64,000 nucleotides of DNA from Phallusia mammillata (taxonomy: Eukaryota > Chordata > Ascidiacea > Phlebobranchia > Ascidiidae), in contig QLIY01000175.1 of the NCBI GenBank assembly GCA_003260075.1, forward strand, positions 140,479 to 204,478, given 5' to 3'. Shown here one piece after another: positions 54,501 to 64,000 of this stretch. The notes below the pieces were generated by a model. The model had not been told where the DNA came from, ran no database searches, and saw only the letters and a list, made by a program, of their open reading frames with translations. Each line of letters opens with the position of its first letter. Positions within the stretch are counted from its first letter, which is position 1. Made by a program: the position numbers and the translations under genes.

Positions 54501-55871
54501 CAAAACTGCTCACTCGCAAAGAAAGGTAAGACTTACGAAAACCATTCCTTATTTGGTAACCCCACACTATAAGCTTATAAATCCTTATCTCTGTTTCGAC
54601 ATTAGTTATCTTCACACAAACACTGTATATATTGTGATTAGTGACTGTACGATTGCGACAAAAACAAATATATGTATGGTCATTATCAATAGCAACCAAA
54701 AAGTAAGAAGCAAGGGTTGTAAATCGGGTTGGCTTATTGAGTTGTGCTCTGGCTTATGTTTGAATAAAACGGGTTTGATTCGACTCTGGCTTTACACTCA
54801 TCATCTGTTATATTTAATAAACTTTCGGGCCTTTTACTTTCGAAAACGTTTTTGAGCTCGGGTCGGGCCTTAGGACCCAATTTTGGTTCCGGTTACAACT
54901 CTATCTGGCGGTGCAGTTGAGTTAACTATATGAGTTTACTATCAAAATCAGCCAATTATTTCTACTCTTCTAAATTTAAGACTGACTATCATCCAAAGTT
55001 TCAGTTAGAAACAGAGCGATTGACGGCAAAGCTGAAATGGTTTGTTTTAAAATCATGTAGAATCTGAGCTCTAAATGAATGCAATAGTTTCTCGACAGAA
55101 TTTCGCGGGTGATATTGGCGGGAAAAGTAGCGATTGATTCCAGCACAAACGCAGATGACAGTCCCGGATGTAACAGAGAGCGACCGAAAAAGTAAGTGGC
55201 AGTGGTGAATAATCCTTTTATATAAATTCAAACAAAAACAGAATAACGGTATAAATAGCTCAACTCCTTCCCCTGTACAGACAAACACCTAACGCCAATA
55301 TATGACCAAGTTAGTACTTTAAGTATTTTGCTAAAAACCGTCGTTGTCCAAAAAACTTGTCTTGACGACTGTGGCTTATACGCTTTGTCTCCCTGCTATA
55401 AAATTGAAAATTTGGTTGTTAATAAAATCGCATAAACGTCAAAGTGTTCAATAACTTAAAAAATAGATTGAGAGTTCCCTAATCCAACCCATCTTCAGAT
55501 TTTACAAAACGCCCTCTCGAAAATCTTCACCTGTCAATCAGAAATCTGCCTCGTCTCAAACCACGTCATCAACTTCAAGCAGCGATGACGTGTACGAAAT
55601 GACGTCACAAGGAAGTGATGTCACGTTTCAAAGCAAGCGAACCGACGTCACAAAGAACCGAGAGGCGCCAAAGAAAAATCTCCCGCTTATATCTACATCG
55701 GTTACGTCACAACTCGATGACGTAAAGAGTAGTGACGTCATCGAATGTGGTCGGGCATCGGAGGCGTTACGGTTGGCTGTGCACGCTTTTCTGGCGTCTG
55801 ATGACGATGACGTCATGGTTGCTAGTGACGACGAGTTTTGGAAAGAGGCGACGAGTTTGAAGCGTTGTTAA
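48548..55871 (+). CDS. Predicted single-pass membrane protein with long disordered tail, family unknown
   Basis: Ten exons: 48548-48662, 49585-49810, 50076-50644, 51358-51460, 51803-52147, 52514-53140, 53716-53888, 54447-54525, 55099-55191, 55499-55871. All join in phase, giving 900 residues. A hydrophobic start (SHWAIFCCVFCRFW) is a likely signal peptide. About 270 residues with paired Cys follow (ICEDAAPC, LPTCRNKLRC), then an acidic stretch rich in DDV/DDI. A membrane helix (GWIVVLCLLSALIPAGIVAF) is followed by a Cys pair and basic residues. The tail of about 570 residues is Ser/Thr/Lys-rich with DDV and TSS motifs and no recognisable domain. The intron at 51461 uses a GC donor (AG|GCGAGT), the only choice that keeps frame. 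I do not recognise the family. Confidence 0.65.
48844..49144. mobile_element. hAT-like MITE with perfect target duplication, 301 bp
   Basis: The ends are CAGGGGTGTGCAACCT and AGGTTGCACACCCCTG (16-bp inverted repeat), flanked by AATTAGAT (48836-48843 and 49145-49152). It lies in intron 1 of the 900-residue membrane-protein gene. The family also includes the element at 46512. Confidence 0.9.
50833..50904 (+). tRNA. Initiator tRNA-Met (CAT), possibly slightly degraded
   Basis: The 72-nt sequence matches eukaryotic initiator tRNA-Met almost base for base. It starts with A and ends CTCTGCTA without encoded CCA. It has the A box TGGCGCAGCGG, the anticodon loop CCCATAA (CAT at 50865-50867) between CTGGG and CCCAG, and a T loop with ATCGAAA instead of TTCGA, diagnostic of initiators. 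One change (GGTCAATGG where GGTCGATGG is usual) breaks the outermost T-stem pair to A-C. A T run appears only about 30 bases downstream (50937). It lies in an intron (50645-51357) of the 900-residue membrane-protein gene, same strand. Confidence 0.85.
51105..51205 (+). repeat. Interspersed repeat, about 100-150 bp
   Basis: This is another copy of the repeat seen at 22240, 29858 and (inverted) 37530, with GACACAATTGCACTAAAACA and a GGAGCGCAAAACTGTGAA end. It lies in the intron downstream of the tRNA. Confidence 0.6.
52320..52450. repeat. Inverted repeat with hammerhead-like core
   Basis: The arms are GAGCTCTTCTGGCAATTGTA (52330 region) and its complement ending near 52445. Inside are CTGATGA (52376-52382) and GAAACATC (52404-52411) with only a weak stem between. 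It lies in the intron 52148-52513. Confidence 0.55.
53518..53680 (+). repeat. Interspersed repeat, copy 2
   Basis: This copy matches the repeat at 44655-44801 over about 120 bases, with a small insertion (GGGACCGTTTCGGTCCC, itself a hairpin). It lies just before the exon at 53716. A core fragment of the fold-back family (CAACCCTGATAGCC) lies upstream near 53357. Confidence 0.6.
53919..54173. mobile_element. hAT-like MITE
   Basis: The left end is CAGTGGGTATCAACCT and the right end TTTGGGACCCACTA, with the internal TAGATGCTAAA motif shared with elements at 31892 and 35790. It lies in the intron 53889-54446. Confidence 0.65.
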
Positions 55872-56173
55872 TTCGGATGAGAGCAAACGCTTTTGCACGA
55901 GACATTGATACCCGCCAGGCGATTTAATGCGACGAGAGGAAAACGGTGGTGATATACGATTAATTTTTTTGGTGTTTTTTATTTTAATTTTCCGCTATTA
56001 TAAATTACACGCAGATCACGTCAAATACCTGTGATATATTTTGAAAAAAAAATATGTGCTACAGCATCTTTCAAAACCAACAGGTTAAATACGTAAAGCC
56101 ACAAGAGACTTCACCAAAAAAACTACTTTATTTACAAAACACACAGTTAAACATCACCTATACAAAAGCATTG

Positions 56174-59100
56174 TTACGAGTTCCTTATTTTTCTGCACAC
56201 GTACAGCACAGAAACTTTGGCATTAACTTTCGGGACATGTAGAATTTCTTTTTTCTCCACTATTTCCATCAGATTATTCTCCTGCATTTCATCCACCACT
56301 TTTTCTAAATCTTCGATATAAGAACCCGAAATACTTTTCCTCACGTTGAAAATTATTATTCCACCGACTTTGGTCAGCGTCAGCAAGTTCTACAAAACAA
56401 AACAGTAAATGATAAGCCATCAGACGGTAACCCAGCTGGCCGAAACAACGTTTGAACAACGCTCTGAATTGGAACCTGCATTTGACTTTGGGTGCTCCTA
56501 CAATCATTTAGGTTTTGACCCTCCAAAGTAATTGTTTATTCAGTTAGCTTTAGGTAAAGGCATCGAATAACACTTACGATCCTAAAACATTATCTAGTAA
56601 CACTACAAAAAGGATTTCTTCATTCATGTTATACTGATTAGACTGGTCCTGAGTAAAAACTGCACTGTCCATCTACCAAACAGATAATCTAATTTAGCGA
56701 TGTGTTTGTCGAGTATGTAAAACATTTTCACCCGTCAAAAGCGCAACAGATATCGACTGGTTTCGTAGATGCACCGTCAAGAGAAAAACAAGCCAGCGGT
56801 GGGATTTGAACCCACGACGTTAAACTGTCACTGATTTCCAAAGAAATTGTAACATTGATCTAATCGCAAGCAAAACAACCGAATAAATGGCCAACTTCAA
56901 GTCATTAGGCGCCCAGCGTTATTTTGGTTCTATGACGTCACATACGCAAACAATGCCGATCAATGATTTGGAACGTGGCTGTTTTTCAGACGTTATTTGT
57001 ACCTGTAGAGCCGAGGGGGGCAAGTGAAGGGGAAGAAAAGCTCCTAGCGACGCGATGACGTCATACGAGTTGCTAGGTAACGGGATTTCCCCTTTGATCC
57101 AGTGACGTATGATATTTCTGTGTGACGCGTTAGTAGGTATAAGTCTATGAGAACTGGAAAAGCTACTTGCACCATAACTCATGTCAGCCACACACTTAGC
57201 TAATTTTCGATAGGTGACGAAAGATCTGAATTATTTATTTAGCGGCTAAATGGGGGCAGGGTTGGGAAGTAAGTTTTTGAAATTTTTACATTAAGAACTA
57301 AATTTTCGGGTTAGTTTTATTGAATTTTTAATGATAATATCTAACCCCAACCCTAATAGCCCTAACCGTAGGCATATTTTGAGAAATGCCGTTTTTATAA
57401 GGATTTGTGCTCTTTGCGCCACCTATCAAAGACTAGGTAAATGTGTGGCTGACGTAAGTTATGGTGTAAGTACCGTTTCCATTAGAACTACTAAACAATC
57501 TGGGCTAGTTAAGCTACTGGGTTTAATGGTAGAAGTGTTATACAACCAATTCCACCTGAATCTCAGATTTTTCTTGCTTGCGAGGTACAACATTTCCATG
57601 TTGGCATCAAGAATGTCAATTTCACCGATGAATTTTTCGTTTTTGCGAAGATAAGTTCCAAGTTCACCAGTTCCTGAAAATCCAAACAACGTTAAGTAAT
57701 AAGGCAGAATACATTATCATATTAATGTTTCATTGCATATCGGAGGATTTTGAAAATAATGTTTACCCCAATGTTTTTTTTACCAAATAATACCACAAAC
57801 TGTCACAAAATGTTAAGTTCTTTTCCAGTGAGATCGTTAATAGCATGTTGGTAGCATGCATGTGTTATTGTGAAAACAATACTAACAAAATCGGGTGAAT
57901 TATTTGATTCTGTCAAGCAATGTCTAAACATATGAATTATATGTTTATCCCGTGTGAAGTTAACTGTTAGTTAAACATTTCTGCACTAGAGTAGGCTACC
58001 ATGCGCTCCATAAAGTCATGTCAGGTATTTGACTTTGTGGTAATTGCGGTATAATCTTATGTTTGCTTTCTAGCGCCAACGACACACGGCAAGACGTTTA
58101 TTTGTAAGCTAATATGTGCTTTGCCGACGTATTGTACCTAATTGACCCCAAAATTTTTATGATTAGGCGAGAGTTCAATTAGGCTGTGGCAGTACAAAAT
58201 TATTACATAGAGATCTGAAATTGTTCATTTAGTCTAAAGCAGTGGTCGGCAACCGCCGGTCCGCGAAGAGTTTGTTACCGGGCCGTATACGTTTTCAGGT
58301 CAGATGGTTTGAAACAATTTGTCCGTGCTTCCCGGGGATTATAAACTAATTCATGCTTTTTTATTCCTGAATATTTGGAGTTTTTTGAAAACCGGTCCGC
58401 GATAAAATTTCAGTTTTAAATCGGGTCCGAAGCGCAAAAAAGGTTGCCGACCCCTGTTCTAAAGAAATCTCATGAGTCATCACCAAACACGGGCTTGCTA
58501 TTTGGCTCTTAGTAAAGTGACCTTTAAATTAATGTCTAGTCTGTCAGACAAAGTGTTTGTTCTGTAAAATATTGAGAGGAAACAACTCATGAATTTTGTG
58601 TAATCTAAACGTTTGTTCTATACAAGGGTTACCATATCTGAGTTGACCAAATTCCGGACAATTTCAATAAATACCAAACTGGCGCCATAGCGTTTCATAA
58701 AACCATGTATCAAAAATTGCACAGACACTGTGAACGTAAACGGCTTTAAATGTCGTTCGTTGCTGGAATAAGGAAGAAACCAAGCAGTCGGTTTTGAAAA
58801 TTACGTGACGAAACATTTGAATCCTTGCTGCAAACGCCCCAGCAAGGCAAACTCGGCCACTTTTAGAACTTATAGGCTACTATATACGACATTGCGGACA
58901 TTGGGAGAGTATTGAAAAATTATTCCCGCAACCTTATTCTATGCAAATATAGCAGTTTTCAATCTTTTTGTGTAAGTGAAACATATTTAAAGAACAAAAT
59001 ATACCTACCGGCTCCAACGTCCAGTAGCGTAGTGGTTTCTGAATTTGTGACATATTTTGTGCATAGTTTAGCGACCTCCAGTGGAACTGCGTATCCCATT

Positions 59101-59267
59101 CTGGCGTTGTCTCCGTCATATTCTGTTGCCCAAAGATCGTAGTTTTTCTGTGACTCTGTCTCATGTTGACTTCTGAGTACAACGTCGTACAAACCACTCG
59201 GTGACCAATTAGATGCATTTCCATCCACGTGGTTTTGTTGCATTGACGACGACATTATTTGTGGCAT
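56174..59267 (-). CDS. METTL27: METTL27-like SAM-dependent methyltransferase, complete
   Basis: Four exons in minus-strand order: 59267-59009, 57673-57556, 57153-57003, 56389-56174. All are in phase, giving 247 residues (human METTL27 about 245). The Rossmann methyltransferase layout is clear: YDLWATEYDGD (residues about 44-54), motif I LLDVGAGTGELG split by intron 1, the acidic residue at the end of strand 2 (IDILDANMEMLYLASKK), the post-strand-4 segment SYDVIASLGAFLPLHLPPSA, and a KVGGIIIFNVR segment. The substrate is unknown; human METTL27 lies in the Williams-Beuren region. The alternative start at 59255 (MSSSMQ) is possible. A fold-back element abuts the acceptor of exon 3. Exon 4 has an almost identical second copy at 60952-61119. 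Confidence 0.85.
57154..57470. mobile_element. Fold-back element D abutting a METTL27 splice site
   Basis: The arms contain GCTACTTGCACCATAAC on the left and its complement on the right, then a private GTCAGCCACACA segment mirrored in both arms, GATAGGTG, and the family core (CTAATAGCCCTAACCG). The left arm reaches the intron's 3' end: read on the minus strand it provides TAGCTTTTCCAG just before exon 3. No 9-bp duplication is clear, so the edges are approximate. Confidence 0.6.
57840..58239. repeat. Diverged duplicate of the segment at 62190-62690
   Basis: The intron 1 sequence of METTL27 with GTTGGTAGCATGCATGTG, GCGCTCCATAAAG and TAAGCTAATATGTGCTTTG recurs in the same order and orientation at 62190-62690, at perhaps 80-85 percent identity by eye. 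It may be an interspersed repeat or part of a segmental duplication. Confidence 0.6.
58240..58456. mobile_element. hAT-like MITE
   Basis: The ends are CAGTGGTCGGCAACCGCC and AAGGTTGCCGACCCCTG. The flanks GTCTAAAG and TTCTAAAG differ at one of eight positions. It lies in METTL27 intron 1. Confidence 0.8.
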
Positions 59268-59963
59268 CAGGGTGCACCAAAGTTTAAAGTTATTTTCTCA
59301 TAACTAAAATAAACAAACAAAAATAAGTTGTGAGTAAAAAAACTCGTAAATTGGAGCAAAAATGTGGCTAAAACATAATGAAACTAAGTCTATGTGACCA
59401 AGTTCGTATTACTTACTGCACAATAACCAACAAAACGGTTTGTTCAAAAAATCACACACAAAACAAAACGGTCAATTTTTCTTCTTAACTAAATCTTGTT
59501 ATTTGCTGTTAACTGTTTTGCTTTCAAATCAGTTTCAACAACTGCAAGTTTACTTTCCACATTAACTAAAAAAACGGCTTGCTTAAAAAATCTCGCAAAA
59601 GGAAAGCGTTTTTCGCACCCTCACCTAAAATCACATCAAATTTTTCTCACTAACTATACCTTTGTTATTTGCTGTTAACTGGTTTTGCTTTCAAGTTTTA
59701 CAATCCCTTTAACGTACGCCCACGTAAAACCTTCTTTCTTGGACCAATGCCGAAGCCCCAATTTTTATGGGTCAAGCAAATTGCGTTACCAAGCACCCAT
59801 TCTAAATATACCTGATCGGCCGAGATGTGTTTTATCTAAACGTTCTTTAACTGACAATATCTGCTGACGAAGTCATTTTGTATTTGATCGGCTCAAACAA
59901 GCCCCGTTCCCAGCAGGGCTTCTATCTTCTACAAACTATTTATAGTAACACTCAAAGTTACGC

Positions 59964-60289
59964 GGTAGAGCTACTAACACGATACGTTTCTCCTGATCCA
60001 AAAGTGCTTAATTTTCGATAGGTGGCGTAAAGAGCTGAATTATTTATTTAGCGGCTATAAATGGGCTGGGTTGGGAAATATTTACATAAAATTTTTACAT
60101 TAGTAACTAATTTTTTGGGTTAGTTTTATTGAATTTTAAGTGCTAATACCTTACCCCAACCCTAATAGCCTTAACCGTTAGCATTTTTTGAGATATACCG
60201 TTTTAAATGAAAAAAGTGCTCTTTGCGCCACCTGTCGAAAATTAGGCACTTTTGGATCAGGAGAAACTTATCGTGTTAGTAGCTCTACC
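59964..60289. mobile_element. Fold-back (Mutator-like) element B, 326 bp
   Basis: The ends are GGTAGAGCTACTAACACGAT and its complement, flanked by the perfect 9-bp duplication AAGTTACGC (59955-59963 and 60290-60298). The private arm TTTCTCCTGATCCAAAAGTG is mirrored in both arms, followed by GATAGGTGGCG and the shared core. Confidence 0.85.
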
Positions 60290-60710
60290 AAGTTACGCAA
60301 GGTCTCGAATGTAGAACGCTTAACCGTGACGTTACAATCAAAAACAAGTAGAATGTACCCCAACTGAAATTTTTACCTTTCAAAGTCCATCAAGTTTAGA
60401 ATCAACATAAAGAAAAGGTGCTTTCAGTCAGTATATCACCTGTATGTACAACCTTACTGCATAATAACATGACGACAGCGGAAGTGATAACGCGTTTCCA
60501 CTGTTACGTCACTATCTACACTCAACAGGCTATTATGACGTAAAAGTTAGTACTGAATAATAATAGACAAACAAAATTCACAATTCGTTTGCTTGCTTCT
60601 AAAATTTTGTTAAAGCAGCCAGATGATTTTAAGCAGGGCGTACAAAACTGCTTGATCAAATCGGACACAATTTACATTTATAATCATGCTAAGGACCAGT
60701 CAATACAGCG

Positions 60711-60778
<68 letters not shown>
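60711..60778. other. 68-base C run (masked gap, reversed contig)
   Basis: The single long C tract is equivalent to the G tracts but on a contig placed in reverse. Sequence is probably missing here. Confidence 0.85.
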
Positions 60779-60951
60779 ATGTCTGTATATGGGTCAGGCG
60801 CGCCAGACCGTTCGGCCAAGTTCCTGTTGAAGAAACATTCATTTATCGCAGCGCCCCCAGAGGTAGGATTCACATTTTTTTGTCAGCCGGTTTTATTACA
60901 AAAGTCAAATTTTTTAGCCGGTTCTGTTACAATTGTTTTTAAAAAGCTGGT

Positions 60952-61119
60952 ATTAACTTTCGGGACATGTAGAATTTCTTTTTTCTCCACTATTTCCATC
61001 AGATTATTCTCCTGCATTTCATCCACCACTTTTTCTAAATCTTCGATATAAGAACCCGAAATACTTTTCCTCACGTTGAAAATTATTATTCCACCGACTT
61101 TGGTGAGCGTCAGCAAGTT
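60952..61119 (-). pseudogene. Second copy of METTL27 exon 4
   Basis: All 168 bases match 56222-56389 except one (GGTGAGC instead of GGTCAGC). The copy stops exactly at the 5' boundary of exon 4. Upstream on the minus strand there is no AG acceptor (it reads TTGCTGA), and the other exons are absent, so it cannot act as a normal exon. It may be a recent partial duplication, a converted relic of a tandem METTL27 copy, or an assembly artefact near the C run. Confidence 0.75.
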
Positions 61120-61648
61120 TCAGCAACATAACAAACGTGAAAAACTAACTTAATATTATCTAATGACGTAATGTGACAGTATTTCAATTAAAACGTTTTC
61201 TTCCAGCTTGTCTAAACGCACTGTGGATGTTGATTAGCTCTCTGTGGAGTATCTCCACATGATATAATATTGCTTAATCCAACATGTTGTGATTTTGCAA
61301 ATGTCAACAAGCCTTATGGTAACACAGACAACGACTCATTTCCGTCAAGTTTCATGTTACACGCGGATAGTTTTGCCAGCAGACAAGGCAGGATGTTTTG
61401 TTTAAAAACAAAAATAGACAGACTTAGCGCCATGCCAAAATACAGAAACTGTCTTCAACGTTCGACTCAGCGCTGTTCGTCCTGGCTTTTCGGGTCGGGA
61501 TTAGGTTTTACTGTGCTTGATTCGGGGCTGACTAGAACGTAATTGATTCGGGCAACAATAAGTCGTTTGATTCATAGTTCAATTTTTCCACTCTACCACT
61601 CTGAATGTTAAACAACTTATAATTATAACCATTGCTTGTGTTTTTCAG

Positions 61649-61958
61649 GACATCGTGGATTTGGTAGTGCGGTTGTTACATGCACTATAGACTTCACTTG
61701 GACAGATCTAAACCTGTTTTGTGGCATAATATCCTGTCCAACTCCAGACGAACCAGCAAACGGACGTGTAATTGGTGACAGATACACCTTAGCTTCAAGG
61801 ATCACATTTGAATGCAATCCAGGTGCGTAAAGAAGTACAGCAGACTACACGGTTAATTTATTGTTTTGTAAATTTAGGTTACACTATGATGACACAGAAA
61901 AATAGAAGAATTTGCACGGCTGAAGGAACCTGGGAAGGAAGAACTCCAACTTGCATAA
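61649..61958 (+). CDS. Sushi/CCP-domain protein, two exons (partial)
   Basis: Exons 61649-61822 and 61878-61958 both begin and end in phase 1, the usual arrangement for shuffled extracellular modules. The first ends one module (VTCTIDFTWTDLNLFC) and starts a complete Sushi domain that runs through both exons: CPTPDEPANGRVIGD, ITFECNPGYTMM, RICTAEGTWEGRTPTC, with four Cys and the W between the third and fourth. Sushi modules occur in complement regulators, adhesion and coagulation proteins. The rest of the gene was not found in the window: upstream exons are not obvious, and the last donor (A|GTTTGA) is weak. Confidence 0.75.
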
Positions 61959-62545
61959 GTTTGAACCTTAAACCTTTTTTGCGATTTCTTTAATCTGACA
62001 TTAGGACAAAACATACGTGATATAAACTATTTAGTTATGAATTGAAACCGACAGAAAAAACAAAAAACTGAGCATCTTAACACACTGCAGGGGTGTCTAA
62101 ATTTTTTTTTTTTACCTCCATGTTTGAATAACATAATGCCAAAAACTGCTTCCGAATTCTGGATATTGTTCCTCATTGTGACTGTATTGGCAGTATGTTG
62201 GTAGCATACATGTGCTATTGTGAAAACAATACAATCAAAATCAGGTAAACTGTTTTTCTCCCGTATCAGGAATTTCAAAACTGATTTATTTGTAATACAT
62301 CCCTAAGGTAAGTCGGATTAACTTAAAAAGCAATAGAGTATCATGTGCTCCATAAACGGCCGACGCTATTGTCTCATGGCAAGTATTTGACTTGGTGGTA
62401 ATTGTGATAATATTATGTTTGCTTTTCAACGCGCCAAGACGTATATTTGTGAGCTAATATGTGCTTTGCTAACGTATAGTTAACCTGACCTGAAAAGTTG
62501 AACCCGAAATTTGATGGTTAGTTGAAAGTTCAATTGGGTTGTGGC

Positions 62546-62617
62546 CAGTGGTGGGATTCAGTCGGTTTGCACCGGTTCTTCAGAACCGGCTGACAAAAAA
62601 ATTGAATCCTAGCACTG
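62546..62617. mobile_element. 72-bp hAT-like MITE with perfect target duplication
   Basis: The left end CAGTGGTGGGATTCAGTCGG and right end GAATCCTAGCACTG enclose almost nothing else. The flanks GTTGTGGC (62538-62545 and 62618-62625) are identical. It is the smallest member of the family at 26500. Confidence 0.85.
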
Positions 62618-63048
62618 GTTGTGGCATTGAAAGTTTAATACAGTTAGGGAATTAAAATTATTCATTTATTCTCAACGAAATCACAGTACGTCAGGTCCAT
62701 TAAAGGCGTTATACCGAATCAGCCGGTCACAAAGCATTCACCACCATATGGCAAGGCGTAGGCTAGAAAAATCTTTAAAAAAGGCGCTGGGATTCAAACC
62801 CGCGACAAAAGTCTTTCCGGGCGTTATTTTAAACGAATCTAATATTCACCAAACACTGACCTTCGAAGTAGCTTGATTAAGAAACGTAACCGATAAGGAA
62901 CATTTCTTCACTGATCAAAACCACAGCGAAAAATAAATGCGAACGTAGTTTGCTTAAGATACAAACTTTCAGGTAGTCAAGGTTTTTATCGTATCCCGCT
63001 GATCTTGTGCATTTTCTCTTTTCTGCTCGCAATATATCATTCATGGCT

Positions 63049-63084
63049 CTGAAGAAGCCCTAACATTCTGGTGGGCGAAACGTC
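63049..63084 (+). ncRNA. Hammerhead-like motif
   Basis: CTGAAGA (63049-63055), one extra A, a GCCC/GGGC stem, and GAAACGTC (63077-63084). The ACGT after GAA is self-complementary, as in minimal hammerheads that pair as dimers. The extra base relative to the canonical core makes activity uncertain. Confidence 0.45.
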
Positions 63085-64000
63085 TGAATAAGTTCTTGAA
63101 AAAACAACTAGTATTTTTTTAGCATTTTTTAGCAAACAATTTTGAACTGCGTTTTAACATAAACCCAAAAAACCTCACCCTTAACACTTCGGTTATGGCA
63201 ACATGACTGTAATAAAAAATAAAATATCTATGCGCATGCATTTATTTATTTTTAAAACTAACAACCAACAATTATTTAACACGAAAATTGCGACTATTAA
63301 ATCGTAAATTTTCAACCCTCTCCTTTTCAGTTTTTCCTTGCTTTGATCATACGCGTATTTTTACCCTTTTTTTGCTCCCTGAGGTTAACAACATCTCCTA
63401 TAGGAAGGAGACGACATTGATACTATACGTCAGGGGTGGCCAACCGGTCAAAGCCTAAGAGCCATATTTTTTATTGTGTTACCACAAAGAGCCCCATTAT
63501 ACACCTAAGCACATTTGTTAAATGACTCGCCCTTCCTCACACACGGAGACCTGTGCTTAGCCAGATCTATTCTAAATGTCGCACACCAACATAATAATGA
63601 CACAATTTGACTTGTACAGACCACGGGCCAGTCATTTTCAACAATAAATGGTCAGTGCAAACACTGTCTCTCACACAAAACTCTCATTTCAAAGAATCCA
63701 TCAAACAAAAACATATGAATTAAAATACCCCTTTTTTCTCATTCTATAAATAACTTGCGGTGAGATTCATTTCTGGTGAATTGCTAAAATATTTTTTCAC
63801 TGCCAATTTGAAGGCTAACTTGACCAAAATTGTTTATTTAAAAGATTTTCCCTGCTGAAAAAACTTGCGGTATTTTCATCTAACGCGCACGCGCCCCAAA
63901 CACCTAACGCGCATGTGCCCCAAGTGCAAAGTGGCGAAACTAAATTCATTGCGACGTCATTAATGCATTCACCACCAACAATCGCTCAATTCAAACCCAA

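Larger units (their letters stand above)
59268..61648. other. Intergenic region, METTL27 to Sushi gene
   Basis: This holds a fold-back element (59964-60289), a 68-base C run (60711-60778), a hAT fragment (about 60870-60945) and a copy of METTL27 exon 4. No independent coding exon was found. Confidence 0.55.
61959..64000. other. Repeat-rich tail of the window
   Basis: This contains the diverged duplicate of METTL27 intron sequence (62190-62690), a tiny hAT element (62546-62617), a minus-strand SINE (about 62680-62825), a hammerhead-like motif (63049-63084) and the start of another hAT-like element (CAGGGGTGGCCAACCGG at 63431). No exon is recognised. Confidence 0.55.

Noticed and set aside
61270..61542. 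A 90-codon frame upstream of the Sushi exons
   Set aside because: No splice junction in phase with the Sushi exons and no domain were found. It cannot be supported as an exon.

Overview
The window is animal nuclear DNA, most likely from an ascidian (a Ciona- or Phallusia-like tunicate). The genes are intron-rich and compact, with many introns of 300-1000 bases. The protein set is chordate/bilaterian. The DNA is AT-rich, full of tRNA-derived SINEs and short hAT-like elements, and carries many copies of the palindrome TGACGTCA. The species cannot be fixed from the sequence alone.

Layout. (1) 429-9772 (+): the last 11 recognisable exons of a BLTP2/KIAA0100/hobbit bridge-like lipid-transfer protein. 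(2) 12945-21420 (-): a complete 14-exon TMEM214. (3) 22500-26194 (-): a small type I membrane protein of unknown family. (4) 29063-38694 (+): a complete 11-exon dermatan-sulfate epimerase of the DSEL type (epimerase, two membrane segments, sulfotransferase-like domain). (5) 39445-41697 (+): a secreted Cupin_5 (DUF985) protein. (6) 42165-48312 (-): a complete 8-exon SAXO4/PPP1R32 axonemal protein, head to head across about 235 bases with (7) 48548-55871 (+), a predicted 900-residue single-pass membrane protein of no recognised family that hosts an initiator tRNA-Met-like gene in an intron. (8) 56174-59267 (-): a METTL27-like methyltransferase. (9) 61649-61958 (+): two exons of a Sushi/CCP protein. 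The genes have unrelated functions and form no pathway; the order is alternating, with convergent and divergent pairs.

Two non-genic signals stand out. First, the DSEL intron at 33243-34029 holds two identical, oppositely oriented 52-nt sequences that fit every conserved position of a type I hammerhead ribozyme, within a repeat flanked by a 12-bp direct repeat. Related broken copies lie elsewhere. The DSEL splice donor before it reads AAG TAA, so an unspliced transcript would stop directly after the first membrane segment and encode an epimerase-only protein. Second, a family of fold-back elements with 9-bp target duplications (Mutator-like) has copies with private arm sequences, each mirrored in its own opposite arm.

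Assembly quality matters here. Short runs of exactly ten G or C usually separate two near-identical copies of the same sequence, and longer G/C runs (25-98 bases) sit where sequence is missing. They look like N gaps rewritten as G and two alleles joined end to end. One falls inside a BLTP2 coding exon and breaks its frame; others create false local duplications, including a duplicated BLTP2 exon.
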